Source: Candidatus Bathyarchaeota archaeon
Lineage (GTDB): Archaea; Thermoproteota; Bathyarchaeia; TCS64
Direction: 5' to 3'
Assembly (NCBI GenBank): GCA_937877765.1
Contig: CALGBN010000052.1
Span: forward strand, 1 to 8,843
Length of the DNA stretch: 8,843 bases
The stretch's first letter is position 1. Each line of letters opens with the position of its first letter. Under the pieces are notes generated by a model. It did no database searches, was not told where the DNA came from, and saw nothing but the letters and a program-made list of their open reading frames with translations. Both the position numbers and the translations under genes were made by a program. This document shows, piece by piece, positions 5,871 through 8,843 of this stretch.

Positions 5871-7400
5871 ATGAGATTCAGACAAGCTGACTGGAGCGAG
5901 CCACTAATCTTCGAGTTAAGCAAAGAAGGTAGAATGGGTCACATGCTTCCAGAGCTGGAGCCTGAGATCGAGGGCGAGATACCTACAGAGGAACTGGTAC
6001 CCGAGAGCATCTACAGGACAAAGGACTCTGGGCTTCCAGAGGTCTCCGAGATTCAGGTACTACGTCACTATATGCATCTAAGCCAGATGAACTACGGTGT
6101 GAACAGTGGTAAAATCTACCCACTTGGCAGCTGTACAATGAAGTACAACCCCATCATCAACGAGATAATGGCGGGACACCCAAAGATAACCGGCATACAT
6201 CCACTTCAGACACCCGAATCAACACAAGGCGTCCTAAAGATGCTCTACAACCTCAAACAATACTTCCTTGAGGTTACAGGCATGCATGACGCAACCCTCC
6301 AGCCTTCAGCTGGAGCAGCTGGAGAGTGGACCGGCATGATGACAATGCGTGCCTATCATAAGGATAATGGTGAACTCGATAAACGAACCGAGGTCATTAT
6401 ACCTGATAGCGCCCACGGTACGAACCCTGCCAGCGCAGTTATGGCGGGCTTCAAGACAGTCGAGATTGCAAGCAACAAACACGGAATGGTAGACCTAGAA
6501 GCATTAAACGCAGCAGTAGGGCCAAACACAGCCGGATTGATGCTAACTAACCCAAACACCATCGGGGTATTTGAGTCCGAGATCAAGGAGATCAGTAAGG
6601 TAATCCATGACGCAGGGGGCCTGATGTACTATGACGGCGCGAACCTAAACGCCATCATGGGGTGGTGCCGACCCGGAGACATGGGATTTGACATCATACA
6701 CAGCAACCTACACAAGACATTTAGCACACCCCACGGCGGCGGTGGACCCGGTGCAGGACCAGTAGGAGTCAAGGACTTTTTGGCTCCTTTCTTGCCTGTT
6801 CCCGATATCGTTGAGAATGAGGGTAAGTATACGCTTGACTGGGATAAGCCCAAATCCATCGGTAAGGTGCATGGATTCCACGGTAACGTGGGAGTTAGCC
6901 TCAAGGCTTACACATACATGATCACCATGGGCGGTTCTGGCCTCAAGGAAAGCAGCGAGCTAGCCGTATTGAATGCTAACTACGTTGGACGGATACTGGA
7001 GAAGGAGAAAGGCTACGCATTAACCTACGACCCTGAGAAGCCCCGTAAACACGAGGTGGTACTCAGCGCGGGACCAATGCTTGAGGATACTGGTGTAAGC
7101 GCACTCTATGTGAGCAAGAAGCTCCTAGACTATGGCTTACACGCACCTACTACCTACTTCCCGTTGATTGTACCTGAGGCTTTGATGATCGAGCCTACAG
7201 AGAGTGAGCCAATTGAAGCTCTTGACGATTTCATCGAAGCCATGAAGGAGATCAATGACCTCGCCTACAATGAACCAGAGGAAGTGCTTAGTGCGCCTCA
7301 TAATACGGCTGTAGGTAAGCTTGATGAGGCGAGGGCAGCGCACCCCAGAACCATCTGTTTGAGCTGGCGGAAATACTGCCAGCTTAAACTCGGCGATTAG
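5871..7400 (+). CDS. gcvPB: Glycine dehydrogenase (decarboxylating) subunit 2, P-protein beta
   Basis: This is the PLP-carrying half of the glycine cleavage P-protein; it pairs with GcvPA in an alpha2beta2 enzyme. The 509 residues match the normal length. Motifs in order: FRQADWSEPLIFELS (3-17), YPLGSCTMKYNP (83-94), SAGAAGEWTG (146-155), then SNLHKTFSTPHGGGGPGAG, where K282 is the expected Schiff-base lysine. I chose the ATG at 5871 because GGAGG lies 7 bases upstream, the same spacing as for gcvPA, and because the protein then begins MRFRQADW, as in related proteins. The ATG at 5865 overlaps the gcvPA stop as ATGA, has an AAGGAGG 10 bases upstream, and would add only two residues. The gene is complete and followed by a T-rich gap. 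Confidence 0.96.
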   Translation: MRFRQADWSEPLIFELSKEGRMGHMLPELEPEIEGEIPTEELVPESIYRTKDSGLPEVSEIQVLRHYMHLSQMNYGVNSGKIYPLGSCTMKYNPIINEIMAGHPKITGIHPLQTPESTQGVLKMLYNLKQYFLEVTGMHDATLQPSAGAAGEWTGMMTMRAYHKDNGELDKRTEVIIPDSAHGTNPASAVMAGFKTVEIASNKHGMVDLEALNAAVGPNTAGLMLTNPNTIGVFESEIKEISKVIHDAGGLMYYDGANLNAIMGWCRPGDMGFDIIHSNLHKTFSTPHGGGGPGAGPVGVKDFLAPFLPVPDIVENEGKYTLDWDKPKSIGKVHGFHGNVGVSLKAYTYMITMGGSGLKESSELAVLNANYVGRILEKEKGYALTYDPEKPRKHEVVLSAGPMLEDTGVSALYVSKKLLDYGLHAPTTYFPLIVPEALMIEPTESEPIEALDDFIEAMKEINDLAYNEPEEVLSAPHNTAVGKLDEARAAHPRTICLSWRKYCQLKLGD

Positions 7401-7406
7401 ATATCC

Positions 7407-7416
7407 TTTTTATATC
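7407..7416 (+). promoter_or_regulatory. T-rich gap: gcvPB terminator and/or TATA box for the DUF106-cmk-rpl14e cluster
   Basis: TTTTTATATC occurs 6 bases after the gcvPB stop, and another T-run lies at 7424-7430. A T-rich tract on the coding strand is what archaeal intrinsic termination uses. TTTATATC (7409-7416) is also a good TATA-like box that would start transcription near 7439, about 10 bases before the DUF106 ATG at 7449. Both roles could coexist. Inference from composition and spacing. Confidence 0.4.
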
Positions 7417-7448
7417 AACCCCTCTTTTATTCGGTGCAAGGGTACACC

Positions 7449-7949
7449 ATGATATTCACGCAGGTATTACTCGACTTAACAATGTACAAGCAACCACCAT
7501 ACGCCACGTTAGCAATTATGAGCATTAGCCTTGTTTTAGGATTTATTACCAGCTTTATTGGTGTACGAAGCATGGACCTTGATCAATATAAACGGTTGAT
7601 GATTGAGAGTTCAAGGGCTAGGAAAGAATTAATGGACGCCACCCGTAGTGGCAACCAGAGAAGAATCGACAAGGCTCAGAAGAAGCAGAACGAGCTCATG
7701 CAGCAGCAGAGCAAGATAAGTATGGACCGTATGAGAAGCAGTATGTTATTCACGGTGCCAATGTTATTGGTTTGGCCTACATTGAACAGGTTCTTCGGGG
7801 ATACAGTTGTAGCTAATTTCCCATTTGATTTCCCGTATATTCCAAGAGAACTCAAGTTTATCCAATGGTATCTAATCTGCAGCTTTAGCATGAACGTGAT
7901 ACTGAACCGTTTATTCGGATTAACATTTGAGATTGACCCAGAGGACTAG
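7449..7949 (+). CDS. DUF106 / EMC3-like membrane insertase family protein (YidC/Oxa1 superfamily)
   Basis: This is a 166-residue integral membrane protein of the archaeal DUF106 family, which is placed in the Oxa1/YidC/EMC3/TMCO1 superfamily of membrane-protein insertases. It has a first membrane helix at about 19-38 (ATLAIMSISLVLGFITSFIG), then a long charged, probably coiled-coil segment at 47-93 (QYKRLMIESSRARKEL, KAQKKQNELMQQQSK) expected to face the cytoplasm and contact the ribosome. Further hydrophobic segments lie at about 97-111 and 136-157. This TM / coiled coil / TM / TM layout is the family hallmark. The ATG at 7449 is preferred because AAGGG lies 6 bases upstream and the predicted transcript starts near 7439. 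A GTG at 7434 would precede that start. It sits in the conserved archaeal order before cmk and rpl14e, which fits a role with ribosomes and SecY, although secY is not next to it here. Confidence 0.9.
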   Translation: MIFTQVLLDLTMYKQPPYATLAIMSISLVLGFITSFIGVRSMDLDQYKRLMIESSRARKELMDATRSGNQRRIDKAQKKQNELMQQQSKISMDRMRSSMLFTVPMLLVWPTLNRFFGDTVVANFPFDFPYIPRELKFIQWYLICSFSMNVILNRLFGLTFEIDPED

Positions 7950-7952
7950 ACT

Positions 7953-8504
7953 GTGCCACGCTCCAAGTGTGAACTAGTAATTACCGTCGCCGGACACCAT
8001 GGATCAGGAAGAAGCACTAATGCAAGATTATTAGCAAAAGCCTTTGACCTGAAATATATCAGCACCGGGATGTTATTCAGAGAACGAGCAGAAGAACTCG
8101 GCGTAAGCCTTGAAGAGATGAACCAGATAGCCGCTGAGGACCCTGATTTTGATAACTGGCTAGATAACCGTACCAAGGAAGAGAGTCGCAAACGGTGCGT
8201 GGTGATTGACGCAAACCTCAGCGCATGGATGGCGGAAGACCCTGACCTTCGTATCTATGTAAGATGTCCATTCGAGGAGCGGGTTAAGCGGATAGCTGCC
8301 CGCGAGGAGCGAGATTACAGTGATGTGGAACAGGAGACCAGATCACGTGAGGAGTCTGAGCAGAAGCGTTACTTAGATTACTACGGCGTGGATATCAGTG
8401 ATCTCAGCATCTACGATGTAATATTGAACACAGGGCTCTTTGATATCGAGGCAACTGCGCATATTCTTAAATGCATTGTAGACCAATACATTTCTGGTGC
8501 GTAG
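7953..8504 (+). CDS. cmk: Cytidylate kinase, archaeal type
   Basis: It phosphorylates CMP and dCMP with ATP in pyrimidine nucleotide salvage and supply, in the cytoplasm. The 183-residue P-loop kinase matches the archaeal form: the P-loop GHHGSGRS (14-21), YISTGMLFRE (35-44) in the CMP-binding region, VVIDANLSAWM (83-93), the lid region around RIAAREERDYSD (113-124), and ESEQKRYLDYYGVDISDLSIYDVILNT (134-160), which is diagnostic of this group. The usual Walker A lysine is replaced by Arg20. Archaeal family members often lack this lysine (for example GTGTTT), so this need not mean loss of activity. The GTG start has GAGG 8 bases upstream inside the DUF106 gene, and the gap to that gene is only 3 bases. 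It is coupled to rpl14e downstream with a 2-base gap. Confidence 0.94.
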   Translation: MPRSKCELVITVAGHHGSGRSTNARLLAKAFDLKYISTGMLFRERAEELGVSLEEMNQIAAEDPDFDNWLDNRTKEESRKRCVVIDANLSAWMAEDPDLRIYVRCPFEERVKRIAAREERDYSDVEQETRSREESEQKRYLDYYGVDISDLSIYDVILNTGLFDIEATAHILKCIVDQYISGA

Positions 8505-8506
8505 TT

Positions 8507-8728
8507 TTGCCAGCAGTTGATATTGGAAGAGTGTGTTTAAAGACCCAAGGACGCGAGAAAGGCAACAAATGTGTCATCATAGACGTGATTGACAGGAACT
8601 TTGTGGTGGTCACTGGACCCGAGGTAAGGAGACGTCGGGCGAATATGGATCACTTGATGCTTCTTGATGAGACCGTTGATATCCAGCGGAACGCTAGCGA
8701 CGAAGAAGTCACAGGCATACTCAAGTAA
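8507..8728 (+). CDS. rpl14e: Large ribosomal subunit protein L14e (eL14)
   Basis: This is a component of the archaeal 50S subunit, homologous to eukaryotic eL14, with a KOW/SH3-like barrel. From the TTG at 8507 the protein is 73 residues: MPAVDIGRVC, then KTQGREKGNKCVIIDVID (12-29), NFVVVTGP (31-38), RRRRANMDHL (41-50) and IQRNASDEEV (59-68), all typical of archaeal L14e. The TTG start is preferred because it falls 2 bases after the cmk stop and gives the canonical MPA(V/I)xxGR N-terminus; an earlier ATG at 8471 would read 12 residues of the cmk gene in another frame. It looks compact: the loop between TGP and RRR is about four residues shorter than in Sulfolobus-type proteins, and it ends soon after DEEV. 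The gene is complete and not cut by the contig end. Confidence 0.92.
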   Translation: MPAVDIGRVCLKTQGREKGNKCVIIDVIDRNFVVVTGPEVRRRRANMDHLMLLDETVDIQRNASDEEVTGILK

Positions 8729-8735
8729 AACGATA

Positions 8736-8774
8736 TTTTCCACTACGATTTTTTCCTTATTCCCCGTGTTTTAT
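8736..8774 (+). terminator. T-rich tract after rpl14e, possible transcription terminator
   Basis: A run of six T (8749-8754) lies within a pyrimidine-rich stretch that also contains TTTT at 8736-8739 and 8769-8772. It begins 8 bases after the rpl14e stop. Archaeal RNA polymerase terminates on such tracts without a hairpin, and none is evident here. The contig stops right after, so whether truB/cbf5 follows, as in many archaea, cannot be seen. Confidence 0.35.
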
Positions 8775-8776
8775 GT

Positions 8777-8843
8777 CTGTCTCTTATACACATCTCCGAG
8801 CCCACGAGACCTCTCTACATCTCGTATGCCGTCTTCTGCTTGA
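8777..8843 (+). other. Illumina Nextera adapter read-through (not genomic)
   Basis: The last 67 bases are library construct. Bases 8777-8795 are the 19-base transposase mosaic end (CTGTCTCTTATACACATCT). Bases 8796-8810 are CCGAGCCCACGAGAC, the rest of the read-2 side adapter. Bases 8811-8818 are CTCTCTAC, matching the Nextera i7 index N707 as I recall it. Bases 8819-8842 are the complement of the P7 flow-cell primer (starting ATCTCGTATGCC), and one A follows. Genomic sequence therefore ends at about 8776. Confidence 0.98.

Noticed and set aside
6629..6904. Open frame of 91 codons on the minus strand
   Set aside because: It is antisense to the conserved PLP region of gcvPB; the Pro-rich product mirrors the Gly-rich motif of the real protein.
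7434..7448. GTG start for the DUF106 protein
   Set aside because: The predicted transcription start near 7439 lies downstream of it, and the ATG at 7449 has an AAGGG at 6 bases.
8777..8795. Transposon end (Tn5-type mosaic end) as a natural mobile element
   Set aside because: It is directly followed by adapter, index and flow-cell primer sequence, so it comes from library preparation and not from a resident transposon.

Overview
The window looks like an archaeal chromosome fragment of about 8.78 kb, followed by 67 bases of sequencing adapter. The archaeal assignment rests on four things: an archaeal-type cytidylate kinase, a DUF106/EMC3-like membrane protein and ribosomal protein L14e lie in the order typical of archaea; the sugar isomerase is of the archaeal phosphoglucose/phosphomannose type; the SPOUT RNA methyltransferase is of the COG2106 type; and the putative promoters are TATA-like. 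The lineage cannot be fixed from the sequence alone. An uncultivated group such as an Asgard (Thorarchaeia-like) or Bathyarchaeia-like archaeon is a guess from the style of the proteins.

Left half (19-4375, minus strand), in transcription order: a small 2x[4Fe-4S] ferredoxin, an M20 metallohydrolase resembling the YgeY branch, a bifunctional phosphoglucose/phosphomannose isomerase, an unrecognised 163-residue protein with an RNase H-like N-terminus, a SPOUT RNA methyltransferase that starts inside the stop codon of the previous gene, and a small membrane-anchored winged-helix regulator. Three of these genes have a TATA-like box about 27 bases upstream of their ATG, which suggests separate leaderless transcripts. 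The unknown protein and the methyltransferase overlap by ATGA and look translationally coupled.

Centre (4376-4488): a short divergent region holding a strong Shine-Dalgarno sequence on each strand, a TATA-like box and an imperfect 16-bp palindrome that could be an operator.

Right half (4489-8728, plus strand): gcvPA and gcvPB, the two halves of the glycine cleavage P-protein, separated by 2 bases. A T-rich stretch then serves as probable terminator plus promoter, followed by a tight cluster of DUF106 membrane protein, cytidylate kinase and ribosomal protein L14e with gaps of 3 and 2 bases. This cluster is the tail of the archaeal secY-adk-DUF106-cmk-rpl14e gene string, but secY and adk are absent and gcvPB sits in their place.

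Right end (8777-8843): a Nextera transposase mosaic end, adapter, 8-base index and flow-cell primer sequence. It is library read-through and not genomic. I find no CRISPR array, tRNA, rRNA, insertion sequence or phage feature. The least explained item is the RNase H-like protein paired with the SPOUT methyltransferase.
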